The position numbers and the translations under genes are program-made. From NCBI GenBank assembly GCA_019925095.2, contig CM034407.1, positions 152,110 through 216,109 of the forward strand: a stretch of 64,000 nucleotides of DNA. The letters are read 5' to 3'. The DNA is from Dendrolimus kikuchii (Eukaryota > Arthropoda > Insecta > Lepidoptera > Lasiocampidae). Below are positions 28,827 to 40,821 of the stretch, in pieces (the first letter of the stretch is position 1; every line of letters begins with the position of its first letter). The notes under the pieces are model-generated. The model saw only the letters and a program-made list of their open reading frames with translations. It did not search any database and was not told where the DNA came from.

Positions 28827-29637
28827 TTAAATAATCCCTTTTGCTATGTGAAGGTGTGACGAATGCGCGCGCGATTTGTGAGAAGCTCCTACATAGAACC
28901 ACGCGTCGTCGTTTCAGTTCAAAGTCAAAGTGGTGTTTATATTTTACATTTATCGATTACAAAAATCAGAAGTTGTTAACGAGCAGGCCGAGTAGCTTTA
29001 TGGCGTGGCGTTGGCAGCGAGTCAGTCGCTTCAAGTGCTGTGGCTTCGGTTCTAGCCGTTGTTATTCAAAGAAATAACAAGAGAGGTGTGTCCCCTTTGT
29101 TAGTTATAAAAAAGAGGGGAATTGATGAACCGATTATGATGAAATTTGGAATGTAAATAAAATGCAATTTTATTAACACAGTTTTAGGTCATTTATTATA
29201 AACCTCTTTTGGATGGCAATTTGAATAGGTTTACAAACGTTCACAGTAAACTAGCTTATCTCAATAAGATTACAACACTCTAATTTTTTCTAACCATTTA
29301 CTTTTATCATTGATGGTAAACTGGCATTACTTGTATGGTTTATGTGAAATCGTAGACGGCAGTGAGGCAAATAAATCCCATTATTTAAAGTACGCACTTG
29401 TTACTCTAGTTTGCAATCCGCAATCCGGCGCCACTTTTCAACTCCGGTTAACACTTCACCAAGCAGAGTGAAACTTGACCTAGTGCTATGTACCTCATTA
29501 CCGCATTAAAAAGTTATTATAATCAATCAATGAGCATATTATGCAACGAAGAAAGAAAGAAAGAAAATCATTTTATTCCGGACAGATTACATTGGATAGT
29601 GTAGGTATAATTGTTAACAAATTTAAAACTAACATAA
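28827..29637. other. Intergenic DNA, nothing firmly recognised
   Basis: A 78-codon ORF (28841-29077) shows no known motif. A short GAAA microsatellite lies near 29548-29568. Confidence 0.35.
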
Positions 29638-30131
29638 TGTTACGACTTAGACGCCGACAAAGACAAATTCACACCTGCATACCTGTAGAAACACATTTTA
29701 TTACCTTTCGGCATTTGGACTTCTTTTGTTTACTTTGTGTTTAAAATTTGTGATTAGAAAACAGCCCATTGTGTATTGTAATCTTTTATGGCAGGCATTA
29801 GCCAGGTGTGTCGGATTTAAAGTACAAACTGTTTCTAGGAAATTCGGTTCACGCGGCCGGGCAGACACATTGCATCTGGCAGTATAAAGCAATGCCCCGA
29901 TTGAGGGACACGGCAGTCGAGCGATAACCACGAGCGAAACAAGACATGTGTACTACAATCGGGAATCTTTTAGTGACGGACTTTGTGTATTTTATGGAAT
30001 TACGAATTTCTGAATTACGTTTGGACTTGTTGTGTTCGGTTATATTTCTACCTGTGATATACGTGTGTGTATAGTTCTAATAATATGGTAATTATAATGG
30101 CATTTTAATTCGAGTCCTGCAACTCGTAACA
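29638..30131 (+). mobile_element. Solo LTR, copy 1
   Basis: Starts TGTTAC and ends GTAACA (6-base inverted ends) and aligns over most of its 494 bases with 59085-59582. It contains a TATAAAG box near 29884 and the shared 3' block TTAATTCGAGTCCTGCAACT. No internal retroviral-type coding region is adjacent, so it is a solo LTR. Its 4-base flanks (ATAA / ATAT) no longer match. Confidence 0.75.
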
Positions 30132-30358
30132 ATATTGTATAGATTTTACTCTGTGTTTTTGTCCTGAATAAAATATTTTTCTTCCAAAGGACGGTCACCT
30201 ATGATAGTGTTTCTATTCGCGGTGTGCCAATGCTACTGCCGATATTGGTAGTATTACCAACATGTCTTCCAAATGCATTGTGCACGTGTTACAATGAAGG
30301 AATTTCATTCATTAAGGAGACAGTTTTAATGATTTGACTTTTGTATTCACTTCGGTTA

Positions 30359-30671
30359 TTTTTTTTTTATTGCAGGAGATCAACAGACAGGTAGACGGCC
30401 CACTCGATGGAAAGCGGTTACCATCGCCTATGGACATTTGCAACAGCAAAGTTGCTACAAATGCGCTGCTGCTCTATTAAGGGAGCCTGGAACCTGGTCA
30501 CTATTGCCGGAACACAACTCAAGGTTGTTATGGCGACATACTTTAGACCAGCGGTGGTAGCCATTCAGTCGGGCAAATACCCTACCACCCGGCTGTGGGT
30601 TGTTTTGTCGCCTCTTACGACAGGCCGCCCCAATGCAGGAAATTGTATTATTCCTCCGTTCCTGCACGGAT
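30359..30671 (-). mobile_element. 310-bp retroposon family (CR1-like tail), copy 1
   Basis: On minus it begins TCCGTGCAGGAACGGAG, runs through CAGCCGGGTGGTAGGGTA and TGGTAACCGCTTTCCATC, and ends CTGCAATAAAAAAAA. A GGTTAT flank on both sides is a possible target duplication. The 70-88 codon ORFs inside recur in all copies and are not genes. Confidence 0.8.
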
Positions 30672-30798
30672 AAAGGTTATAATTCATTCGACTGATAACG
30701 TTCATGTGAAGATTGAAAACTCAGTAGTACCAAGTCATATTAAAAATATTACCAAGAAAAAAAAAAAAAAACATTACCGAGAAAGAAAGAGTAATAAT

Positions 30799-31765
30799 CC
30801 CTATTAATATTGGAATTGCGAAAGTCTGTCTGTCTGTTATGCTTTCACGGGAAACCTACTTGACCGATTTGGCTGAAACTCAGTATTATATATTTTTGAT
30901 GCCGAGGATGACCATAGGATACTTTTATCCCGAAAAATGGGAAAGTTTGCGGGCTAAAAATATATTTGTCTCTGTTTCTTATGATTTTACGGAAAAACTA
31001 CTGGACCGTTTTGGCTAAAATTCGGTATATGTGTAATTTTATTAACGAGAGTCGACAAGGGATGCTTCTCATCCCGGATAATGGGATAGATTTTTGTAAG
31101 GTTTTACTAGAAAGTAGGATAGGTTTTGTTTTTTTTTTTGTGATTTGCCATTTTCGTGTTTCAGTCATTTTGATCTTTTTTATCAGTTTAGTCATTTTGT
31201 AGTTTACAGACAGACGGGGATAGAAATTAAAAGTAGATAGAACGGGTTGAAATAAGGGATGAATGTTTGTATGGGAGACCAATCATTTCTCAAGTTTATA
31301 CATATAAAAATTTACCATCTATAAAAAACTCGAAATATCTGTCTTTTAAGCTTTCACAGAAAAACTACTAGGAGTACAGGATTGGTTTTGCTGTAATTTT
31401 GTACAATTATGTACTTTTAATACCGAAACGGGATAGTTGCGATATAAAATTTATTTATTTAATTAGTTTGGGAAACATACAATAATTAATATTCTTAAAT
31501 ATAAAACACAAAATTAATACATATATCAATCAAGTTTCCACTAAAAAATAGTTTATATAATAAAAGTAAAAATTGGCTCAAATAGTTATGTTACAAAAAA
31601 AAATACACAATTATACGAAAATTACATAAATAAAATGTCAATTTAAAAAATGATGTGAATTTTCCGGGGGCAAATAGCACTAACGTAAAAATGTAATACA
31701 ATGTAATCTTTATTAACGCCTGCCCTTTAAACAACAGGAGTTAGACGGGTAAACTCTAGTATTAT
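30799..31765 (+). mobile_element. Helitron-like element, unexpanded copy
   Basis: Opens with ATCCCTATTAATATTGGAAT followed by GCGAAAGTCTGTCTGTCTGT, a start typical of lepidopteran Helitron-like repeats, then TGACCGATTTGGCTGAAACT and two CATCCCGGATAATGGGATAG-like blocks. It aligns with 52530-54960 on both sides of that copy's minisatellite. In place of the 1.6-kb array it has only about 60 bases of TTTTGTAGTTT-like sequence (31143-31205). The part after 31449 is split by a separate insertion (31449-31640). Confidence 0.65.
31449..31640 (-). mobile_element. Non-LTR 3' tail inserted in the Helitron-like element
   Basis: The complement matches 63390-63500 closely (GGAAACTTGATTGATATATG, TTAAGAATATTAATTATTGT, ATGTTTCCCAAAC) and ends in the same TTAAAT/AAATAAA-rich tail. 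It interrupts the Helitron-like copy between GATATAAAAT and TTTTCCGGGGGCAAATAGCA. Confidence 0.65.
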
Positions 31766-31787
31766 TAATTATAACTTTTATAATTAT

Positions 31788-32047
31788 GCCGAAAGAATGA
31801 CTAAACAGATATACAATGCAAAAGTGGATGGATGCAGAAGTCGTAGAAGGCCACGACACACCTTCCACGATCAAATTGATCGTGTACTAGCAGAAGGTGA
31901 TGTCAGGAGCCTTAAGAACAGACGAGCTTGCATGACAAGAGTTATGAATGTCAAAGAGGCAAGTGAGGTGTGTAAGAATAAGCCTAAATGGCACTCTGTT
32001 GTTCGTGCCTACCCCGCAAAGGAACTCGCGTGAAGTTATGTATGTAT
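31788..32047 (+). pseudogene. RTE-like non-LTR C-terminal fragment
   Basis: Open frame [60 protein letters not shown], then stop and GAAGTTATGTATGTATAA. This is the conserved C-terminus (RGRPR...DQI...WRSVV.AYP) of an insect non-LTR reverse transcriptase polyprotein. 5'-truncated. Confidence 0.85.
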
Positions 32048-32214
32048 AATTATGCCGAGCTCTTGTCAGCGTCGGCGTCCCGGCAATTCTGGAACCGAAT
32101 GGCAAGAGACCGGACGGAATATCACTCGTCCCTCGGAAGATGGGGCGACCTGTGTTGACCACACTGGCCCCGTCACATCTTCCAATGACCGAGTCAGGGG
32201 CTGGCAACGCTGCC

Positions 32215-32795
32215 GCTTCAGCTGAGGACGTCAAACGGCGCAAATATGGAGCCTTAGGAAGGGGTTACACATTTGTGCCGTTTGGGGTTGAAACATTAGG
32301 CCCGTGGGGTCTTTAAAGACATATGTAAGAAACTCTTTCATCCGTGCAGGAACGGAGAAAGAATACAATTTCCTGCGGCCTGGCGGCCTGTCGTAGGAGG
32401 CGACTAAACAACCCACAGCCAGGTGGTAGGGTATTTGCTCGACTGGATGGCGACCACCCCTGGTCTAAAGTATGCCGCCATAACAACCTTGAGTTGTGTT
32501 CCGGCATTAGTGACCAGGTTCCAGTCTCCTTTAAGAGAGCAGCAGCGCATTTGTAGCACCTTTGGTGTTGCAAATGTCCATAGGCGATGTTAACCGCTTT
32601 CCATGAAGTGGGCCGTCTGCCTGTCTGCTGAACTCCTGCAATAAAAAAAATAAAAAAAAACTCTTGGACACTATCCGTGATCAGAAGGCTGGCTCATATT
32701 TCGCACAACGAATAAGTATTGCCATGCAGCGTGGCAATGCAGCCAGCCTTCTGGGCACGCTCCCCGTTGGCAGTGATCTGCTACATAATGTGTTT
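32215..32795 (+). pseudogene. Non-LTR C-terminal tail interrupted by a retroposon
   Basis: Codes RYGALGRGYTFVPFGVETLG before, and RISIAMQRGNAASLLGTLPV after, the 310-bp retroposon at 32338-32657. Same family as 1-212 and 39178-39340. The insertion is flanked by an AAACTCTT duplication. Confidence 0.75.
32338..32657 (+). mobile_element. 310-bp retroposon family, copy 2, full length with target duplication
   Basis: Starts TCCGTGCAGGAACGGAG, ends CTCCTGCAATAAAAAAAATA plus A's. AAACTCTT flanks it at 32330-32337 and 32658-32665. The poly-A end and 8-base duplication show LINE-type retroposition. Confidence 0.9.
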
Positions 32796-33248
32796 TAGTT
32801 TCAATGTCTTTGGTTTTTTATTTTTACTTATATGGGAACCTATGTATTTAAAAAATTATAATAAAAAGAATTATAACAAAGATATAAAATGTTTGACCCT
32901 CTATTGGTGACGTGCTATCTTGCCCGCGAGCCTCGCTGCCGTCAACGCCCGTGTAGCGACGTAGTCAATTTAGTAAGCTTTGTACTTTACACCTAATTAG
33001 GGTAGCGAATAATCATATTTTATTATAAATGTAAGCGTACGTATTATTGTTACATTTACCCATATTTATAAGATGTGGGTTTCGTTTATTTATTAAATTA
33101 TTTATCTCGAAATCAGATAAAGTTGTATTTGTTGTCTTACACCTGGTACTGCGCATAAACATGAGGTATTTACCCGGGTCGTGCTTGCGATACGGGAGGC
33201 CACCTTTCATACAAAAAGAAATCATAAGATTTCAGTCCTTTGAAATCG

Positions 33249-33384
33249 GGCCGGTTCCTATATCTTACTGACCATTCATTTGCCTGAGTATCGGTTGAAA
33301 TTTGACATAAGCACCATGTAACTAATGTCAAAATTCAACCGATCGTAGGACAAGTAAATGAATAGTAAGATATAGGAACTGGCC
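33249..33384. mobile_element. Fold-back MITE, family GGCCGGTTCCTATATCTTAC
   Basis: Starts GGCCGGTTCCTATATCTTAC and ends GTAAGATATAGGAACTGGCC, with long inverted repeats either side of a short centre. Confidence 0.88.
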
Positions 33385-33714
33385 ATAAATGAAAATATTC
33401 AAGAATTGGGTTATTATTGCCATGCATCTTAAAACGACATAAATTACAAAAAGGATTTGAAGTTTTTTTGAAATGTTACATAAAGGCCAGATTACCTTAC
33501 TTTTGGTTGTCACAAATATTTCGTTGGTTTGCTGAATATTACGTGTTTGTTCAAAAATGATGATAAATTTTTAAAAGATCAGATTATTTGCATAATTATG
33601 GCTAAAGCCCTCAATATTGGGCAACATTATTTTTCTATTTACGCTCAAAAATTAAATAGTGTTTTATTCACTTAGAGGTTATGTTATATGCTCTTAATTA
33701 CAGGAAAAGCGAAG

Positions 33715-33904
33715 TCTATACTATAAACAGGTAAAGTTTGTAAGTTTGTATGTAGGAAGTAATCTCTTTAACTACCGAACCGATTTAAAAAAATCTTACA
33801 CTAGTAGGAAGCTACATTATTCCTGGACGAGCTAGGCTATATTTGATTACGATAAATAATATTTTTTAATGGCGCCCAGCGAAGTGGGCACGACGGGTCA
33901 ACTA
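33715..33904 (+). mobile_element. Helitron-like fragment of a second type
   Basis: Starts TCTATACTATAAACAGGTAA, has ACTACCGAACCGATTTAAAA and GGACGAGCTAGGCTATAT, and ends near GCCCAGCGAAGTGGGCACGA. This order matches the general plan of non-autonomous lepidopteran Helitron repeats. Ends are uncertain. Confidence 0.5.
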
Positions 33905-35062
33905 TCAATAATAAACTGTATTTAGTATGAAAATATTTATTAGAATATACTTATGCATTATAATAACAACATAACAATAATTGTATACATATGTGGAGGT
34001 CAGTGCCATAATTATCATTCATATCAAGATCTATTGAATTTTGTTTCATTGTTGCCATTTTACAAAAAACGGAGACCTCATAAAATAATTAAATCTGTCC
34101 ATTAATTATATGGATGAAATTTGTTACTTGGGTTTCCAATTCCAGTCGCGAGTGTGTAACCTCTCCCTCGGCTCCTAATTTTTAAATTGTGGAGTGCAAC
34201 ATTTTCAAAAATTCGAGATGGAAATGCGTAAATAATACTTCAATGAAAAATGATTCGTACAAAATGCTTTGAGTAATTTTAGTTCTTTGAAGTGTAATTA
34301 TTTTCAATTAAATGTTTCATTCAGGTTTCATAGCCAACCTGCAAGAACAGTAGAGATTCATTGCCTCTAAGGAAGCTTGCACTGCAATTTTTAATTATTT
34401 GATAAGAAGTCTACAAAACCTGTATAATACAAAATAATGGTGAAGATCGAGTATTTGATGCAATCATAATTTAGGGGATTTATAACATGTTAGTAAAAAA
34501 AATACAAGGTTTATTTTTTATGAACCTTAACCAAATAAATTCAATTAATAGGTATATATACATAAATATACATACTTTTGTATATAGTACAATTTAGATC
34601 TATAAAGTACAGAACATGTACTTTTAAGAGTACATTTTTTATGTAACAAGGCCTATATTTTGTATAATTTGCGTGTTACCTATACATTGTAAAAGCTTGT
34701 GTAATATTAGCCCATGTTGGGACATTTATTGCCAACTCATCCCTGACAAATGTTGCCAGCTCAGCCGACCACTGCACAAACACAATTTCACCATTGAAAT
34801 TAGTGGTTAAATAGTATTCACAATCTGTTGAAGCATTTGCAAGTTACCACTATACAAAGAGTTATTTTCATATATTCTGAAACAGTTGCACCGAAGAGTA
34901 CCAAGTACTGAAGGTAGGAGTACAATTAAACTTGCAGCCCAGGGATGCCAGGAGCACCAGCAAAGTGTTGTTAGTGGGTATTCCAGCCCAGTAGACCATG
35001 GGCCAGTGAGGACCACACACACCATGATGGTCCCCTCCAGAAGACACTCGGAGCTGCGGCCG
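33905..35062. other. Intergenic DNA and CHMP2A 3' UTR
   Basis: No exon or repeat recognised. The part next to 35063 should be the 3' UTR of CHMP2A (minus); complements of AATAAA lie at several places, for example near 34510. Confidence 0.4.
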
Positions 35063-38000
35063 CTACTCCCTGCGGAGGTTGTCGAGGCGCGCCTGCAGCT
35101 CGGCGTCGGCGTCGGAGAGCGGCGCGCCGCCGCCGCCGCCGCCCGACCCGGACGCCACGGCCGCCGGCGCCGCTGGCGTTTTCGCTGATAAATCAAGCAA
35201 TAATAAATACCCATACTACTAGTTAAATTGCAGATGCTTAGTTGTTGGGGCTGCCATGGCGGTGCAGTGCGTCAGGGATGTTCACAGAAGCGCGAATCGA
35301 TGGCTTTGCGGCCATCATTAGAAAGAGAAGCGCATCCCTACTAGCCCGCGTTCGCGGCAGCACCAACAGCAAGCTCACTCTTTTTGTAGATCGATGGGAC
35401 TCGCCACTGCTACATAAATGGGTGCAACTACACACCCAGTTAAATGTATGAGTTTGTTCGTGTTCTGCCGCCTCTCAGACCGGTGGTAGAGTCCATACTT
35501 GAAATCATTTGGTATACCTGTCCCTATGACGCCGTGGAATAGAAACATTTATAATAATTATAGCGACGCGGGTGTAATACCCTAGTATGTGTTCTATTAA
35601 TTACTGTGTCCTGAACTAATTTTGGAATTTAAAATTTTATAACAATGGAATAATTTATAATATGAAACTGTATGATATCGAAATATTCAATTTCTGAAAT
35701 AAATGAATTATTATTATACTGTATGTCTTTCAAGACAAATGGCCCGGACTTTTGGGGGGTTTGCGTGGGGCCATGGGGAGGCTAACACGTAGAGGCCCTT
35801 TGACAAATTTGATGTAAATGTGGCGTGACACTGACCGGCGATTATCCCTGTCCACACCATATAGTAATGCACCCAAGGACAAGCCCCGGCCAATGTAGGA
35901 CTATTGTGGGAGATGAGGACAAAAAGTACCGGGCTATTGTGGTGAACTGCTAATGGTACTAGGGGTCTGGGAATATGGGGACTATGGCGTCTGCCCGTCG
36001 CAATGTTTAGGGAACATGGAAAAATGGGCAGACGGTGACTCGCCACTCCCTGCATGGGCCCCAAAAAATGCCATAAAGACAGGGGCATATTATTGTTAGT
36101 CTATAATCAACGCAGTAGAAAAAGCATTTCTTACCAGATACAGCAAGTGAGCCAGTCGCCTGAGGCAGACCAGAGAGCTGGTCGTTGAGCTGAAGGCCCA
36201 ATTCATCCAAGATTTGGGACACCACTGCATCACTGTAACACAAATATAGGATTCATTGCTTCATTTATCCATTTTGAAAATAAGTATAAATTGGCAAAGA
36301 AATATTAGCTTAAATTGTGAGGGATGATAAGTAAGGAGTCCTGTAACTGAATACTAAATGCTGGGCTATGCAAAGTAGACTCTACATGCAACCTAGATTT
36401 AGTACTAAAACCCTTGTATATTAAATGGTCTGGTATCACAATTTTTTAAATCCAATATGTAAAACATGACCCTTCAACCTCTTCATTATTGTTTTAAGAC
36501 TGTTCACATATTTGTATTCCAGCTGACATCCATGGGTGCTCACCTTTCTTCCTCGTCAGCATCACCCTCCATGGCTTCATCAATCGAATCATTCATCATT
36601 TCCTCCTTCATATCCATAATCTCTGACTGCTTTTCAAATTCCTAAAAACATCATAATATAGCATAAGTTTAAAGATGACAAATAAATTAGTTGAACATAT
36701 TTTTATGGTACTTCCTTCTGCTACTCACAAATAAAAATATTATTGATTTAGAAGTACAAAAATTAAAGAGAATAAATACCCACTGTATTTGTAATAAGGT
36801 TTTCAAAAATATACTTTTCCCCTGTAATAGGAACAGTAATGTTGCTGTTTAAAAAAAAATAATGTTGAAACCTGTAGTATCTTTTGTATCTGCGGCATGT
36901 TGAGCTGCCTGTTCATGGTGGCGAGTGCGCGAGTGACCCCCTTCATGGCCTGCGCCATTGTGTTCTGGGACTTGAGTGTTTGTATCTTGAGGGACACGGC
37001 CTGGATGTTGGCTTTCATCAGCATGAACTTGCGCACATATCGCCGTGTTCTCACCAGGTCTTTCGCCATTATCTTTACTGCATCCTAAAAAAAACAAAAA
37101 TTACTAGTGTAATATGGGGGTTTAATCCTTCGAGATTAACCTCCCCTAATAATTATAAATGTTCATATTAAAGAAGACAATTGATGTGGCCGTTACCCAC
37201 TTTGGGAGATGTTTCCTGATATTTAATATGAATCTCATAGTTGTTTATATATTTAAACTACTAGTCTCTTTAACAAAATCAAAATGTTTATAAAACAATA
37301 ATGTCTTGTCTGTTTTTCTAAATATATCAGAGATATCTCAGAGTTTTTGGCGAGAACTGAAAGGAGACGTTGTGCTGTGCAATTTTATTTTCTAAAAATG
37401 TGTAAAATTTCTCTAAAATGAACAATAGTTGTAGGATATTGATAGTTTTTGAGTAGTAATTATGTGTTTTGCGAGAAATGTGAACTATATGGTCAAATGT
37501 GGCCTTTCGAGTTTTCACAAGAACTCTGTTGAATAACCTTGATTGTAGCCTACAATACGGCGCCTAGCTTAGAGGCCTAGTTGCCAAGCCTTAAACATAA
37601 AATAAAGAGATATCTCTTTTATATCCTTCTATACACAAGGGTGTAGCAAAATCACAAAAAAATTAGAAGTAACTGTTACACTTTTTTGCCATTTAAATAT
37701 ATACATACGTGTAGCATACTCGATTCTCAAAAAATCATAACAAATGTTCCATAACAACTTTTTAGTGCACGTAGGCACATCTGGCATCCTTAGATGAATA
37801 TTAAACACCATAACAGAACATTTAAATAGTTTTCTATTCAGTTCAATAACTTTTCAACTAGGGCTAGACAACCTCAAAAATTGGTTTAAACAAGGTCTAT
37901 TGACTAGTTTTTATGTAGAGTATTATTGATCAAATGCCAAATATATATTGAACCCTTCTATGTCGACTGACTTATGACTTAATTTGGTCAACTTTTTAAA

Positions 38001-38194
38001 GTTTTTGTAAGATAGTTTAGACCAACCATTTGGCCTTCTTTGGCCAATTTCTTAATGTCAGCAATGACTTTCTTTTCCTGTTGCTCCATCTTCATTCGCT
38101 CCCGGTCTAGATCCCTCATGGCCTTGTTCAGGGCTCGCTGGTTCTTCCGAAGCATCTCCTCAGGAGTCATTCGATGACCAAATAACCACTCCAT
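35063..38194 (-). CDS. CHMP2A: CHMP2A / Vps2, ESCRT-III subunit, 5 coding exons
   Basis: Exons on minus: 38194-38027, 37084-36872, 36641-36544, 36232-36135, 35184-35063; 699 nt, 232 aa (human 222). It starts MEWLFGHRMTPEEMLRKNQR, then the basic helical core (KIMAKDLVRTRRYVRKFMLM, QAMKGVTRALATMNRQLNMP), the acidic region EAMEGDADEEE, SDAVVSQILDELGLQLNDQL, a Gly-rich linker and the C-terminal MIT-interacting motif ELQARLDNLRRE. ESCRT-III filaments with CHMP2 and CHMP3 cap the Snf7 polymer and recruit VPS4 for membrane scission in endosome sorting, cytokinesis and nuclear-envelope sealing. Phases are consistent throughout. The intron 1 donor is GTTGGT, unusually weak. Intron 1 holds a 266-bp retroposon, and intron 4 a jockey-like fragment and a second repeat. 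Confidence 0.95.
35234..35451 (+). pseudogene. Jockey/CR1-type non-LTR C-terminal fragment
   Basis: Codes GLPWRCSASGMFTEARIDGF, IRKRSASLLARVRGSTNS, FVDRWDSPLLHKWVQLH. The LMGLPRxCSASGMFAEA pattern is the known C-terminus of lepidopteran jockey-like elements; a relative is at 43062-43480 (minus). Lies in CHMP2A intron 4. Confidence 0.75.
35733..36070. repeat. Dispersed repeat, copy 2 (longer; also at 1795-1985)
   Basis: Shares GGACTTTTGG, AATGTGGCGTGACACTGACC, ATTATCCCTGTCCACACCAT and ACAAGCCCCGGCC with 1795-1985 and continues further. It lies in CHMP2A intron 4. Open frames inside are not recognised. Confidence 0.6.
37340..37605 (+). mobile_element. 266-bp retroposon family, full-length copy with target duplication
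   Basis: Starts AGAGTTTTTGGCGAGAACTG, ends GGCCTAGTTGCCAAGCCTTA plus an A-rich tail. AGAGATATCTC flanks it at 37329-37339 and 37606-37616, an 11-base target duplication. Relatives: 59682-59945 (minus), 60923-61240, 47833-47874, 18649-18715. No tRNA-like promoter boxes were recognised. Lies in CHMP2A intron 1. Confidence 0.85.
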
Positions 38195-39177
38195 TATTCT
38201 GTTTGTACTTACTGGAATAAAAAACTGCAATTTATTAACACAATTCGTTTCATATCAACGCTGGGTCAAAGCGTAGCCCACAAAAGCGTCGTAATTTTTT
38301 TACAGAGACCAATTTATCCTTATATTAATTTACTCTGGGCTAGGATTTAACATCTAGCAATTTTTAAAATCAATAATATTTATATCATTGCCTCATTGGA
38401 ATTTTTAGCTGATTCAAGCACAGCTCCATGCCTTTACCTGATTTATAACAATGAAATTGAAGAGATGTTTAATCAATCTGAACTATTCAGATATTTACAG
38501 TGATGATTCACCATCACAAAGCTAACTTGGATATTTTTTTATATTTGGTTTTGGGTTTAATTCACAAAATATATGTACTCTGTAATAATACACAAGAACT
38601 AAACCAACACGACAATAATAAGAAATTATCTGAAGTATATACAATGAAATACAAATAGAAACATTATTTTTGTATTGAAAAAACTTCGTTTCGTTTTCTT
38701 TCGTTTTTTGGCAAGAGGTTCGTTTGTTTAGCCAATGGATTTATTTTTTAAAAAACATATGTCAATTATGTCGCGACATTTGATTAACTCGTGTCACCAC
38801 TACCTTCTTTAAATAAGGCTTGCTATGCACGCAATATCTATCCAGAAAATATTAAAAAAAGGTGAGCACTGTTGTTCTTAAAAGCAACATAGACAGTAAA
38901 AACAAATGCAGTTCGAGTACCCTAGCTCGTCACCTCGTCCATGAGAATCTGCAAAATTGTCTTGAAACAGAACTATTTTTTTCTACTAGCAACATTTTCA
39001 AAACCAACATTCTGCTTTGACTAATATGATGTGAATGTTTTTGGCTATTACGATTTTTGTGATATTTCTTGATATTTGTATATTGCGCATATTCAAATTC
39101 AAGTTTTTATTCAAAATAAGTTCATTGGAGAACATTTTTAGAAGATTTATAACGCATATTTAATAAAAAACTGACTC
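38195..39177. promoter_or_regulatory. Upstream region of CHMP2A
   Basis: CCAGTAAGTAC just upstream of the CHMP2A ATG is 5' UTR or a splice junction of a non-coding first exon. Nothing else is recognised before 39178. Confidence 0.3.
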
Positions 39178-39340
39178 ATTGACTCTTCAGGTGATCAGAG
39201 GGCTGGTGCTTACCTCGGCCAACGGATCAGTATGGCGATCCAGCAAGGAAACGTAGCCAGCCTTCTGGGCACCTTACCCATTGAAGACGGTGATCTGGGC
39301 TCAGTATTCTACTTACAGTCTTGAGGGACTATGAGTAGAA
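39178..39340 (+). pseudogene. Non-LTR C-terminal tail, best-preserved reading frame
   Basis: Reads SGDQRAGAYLGQRISMAIQQ, GNVASLLGTLPIEDGDLGSV, FYLQS then TGA, with no interruption. It defines the frame and stop for the broken copies at 1-212 and 32215-32795. Confidence 0.75.
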
Positions 39341-40821
39341 TACAATACAAATAAGTTAAGTTTTCTTGCATTGTATTCGATTACATGTAATTTTATTTTG
39401 TCTCATAAAAACTAACAAAAATGTATATTAAAGTGGTTTGTGAAAATTCAGGTTTAATATATGAAAGTATATATGACCGAATTTAAAGCTGTAAAGTCGT
39501 TTTATTATTTTTATGATTTTAAACGTCGATCAAGCAAGTTAGGTGCGTACAAGTAATTTTGAGTTATATCTGTAAATCAACTCGTATTGACAATAACTCG
39601 TTTTTAAGTAAAATTCATGATGGCAATCTACTGATGCTGCCGAAGTCTAGCTAGATATGCTATGTAAAGAAAAAGGTGGATATTGTGTCTAATATACTTT
39701 TAGTATTGGGACATTGTTTTTTTTTCACACCTGACACTGGCAGTAATGGTGGTTCGATAAAGAACGAGCCAATTGCCATTCAATTTAAAAAGTCAAGTCA
39801 AGTACTTTTAGTACGTACAGTTAAAAACAAGGTAAAGGATTATCATTCTGAGATGAGTATTCAAAATTTGAAAATTGTGTTTGTTTTCAAAAATTGTTGT
39901 TCTATCTAATAGAATCTTCAATTAGTGTAATGGATAATTATATCATTCTGTAATAATACATAAAGCTCTTAAAACATAATTTAAGGTTAATGAAAATAAA
40001 TCATGGTAGATACAAAATAACGTAACTTTCGACCTGCATTTAAGAAAACTTCTCTAATTGAGCAGGTAACGTACAATGATCAAATTTCGTCAATCTTACT
40101 TGTTGATATTGGAGTTTTATTATGAGACAATGATACGGTGCAACATCTATTACAATGATTGAAGGTTCTGTAATGTCGAGAAGTAAGTTTTCGGAAACAC
40201 ATTTTTTTTAGATTTTGAGCTTTCATTTCAGATTGCTTCATATTGTTTCACAATAAAGTACTTATACATATTGTTCTTTTACATTCACAAAACGCATTAG
40301 ACTTGTGGGTTCGCCCATTTATATCTAGAAAATTAGAACACAACGCAGTCGAAGGCACATTCGGGAAGTTATTGTAAGATAAGTATACAATAAGATAATA
40401 ATGAAATTAATAAAAAATCGAAATGGTTAATATATCAAGATCGTTCTCGACCGAAGATACTATAAATTAGTTAGAACTATACGTGTTGCAATATGTTGTT
40501 CGCTGATTTGCATTGAATTACGTTTGTCTAATTGCGACTTTTTTTCTTATTTTGCAATTGGCAAAATCAATGCTAAAGGCGTTGTGGCTATAATTAAAAA
40601 CATAAAATAGATAGTTATGTCAAATTAAATTTCGCGCCTTTGCGTTTAGTTGGAAGTTGGAACCTTTTTACATTACATAGTTGTTTTCATATTTCATATA
40701 GGTACATAGTAGTAGTTCGTGGTTGTTTTTCTTTTTATGCATATTTGTTTGTTTCTTTGTATTTACTAAGTTTGATTTTTGAACACTTGGCAGATTACAT
40801 CAGTTAGATAAGTTAACAGCA
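39341..40821. other. Intergenic DNA and RFC2 upstream region
   Basis: A 77-codon ORF (39676-39909) is unrecognised. The last few hundred bases before 40822 should hold the RFC2 promoter and 5' UTR; no clear core promoter motif was found. Confidence 0.35.

Noticed and set aside
30407..30673. Conserved 70-88 codon ORFs (also at 32344, 49974, 61555)
   Set aside because: They recur only because the 310-bp retroposon recurs; the pattern changes with each copy's mutations and no domain is recognised.
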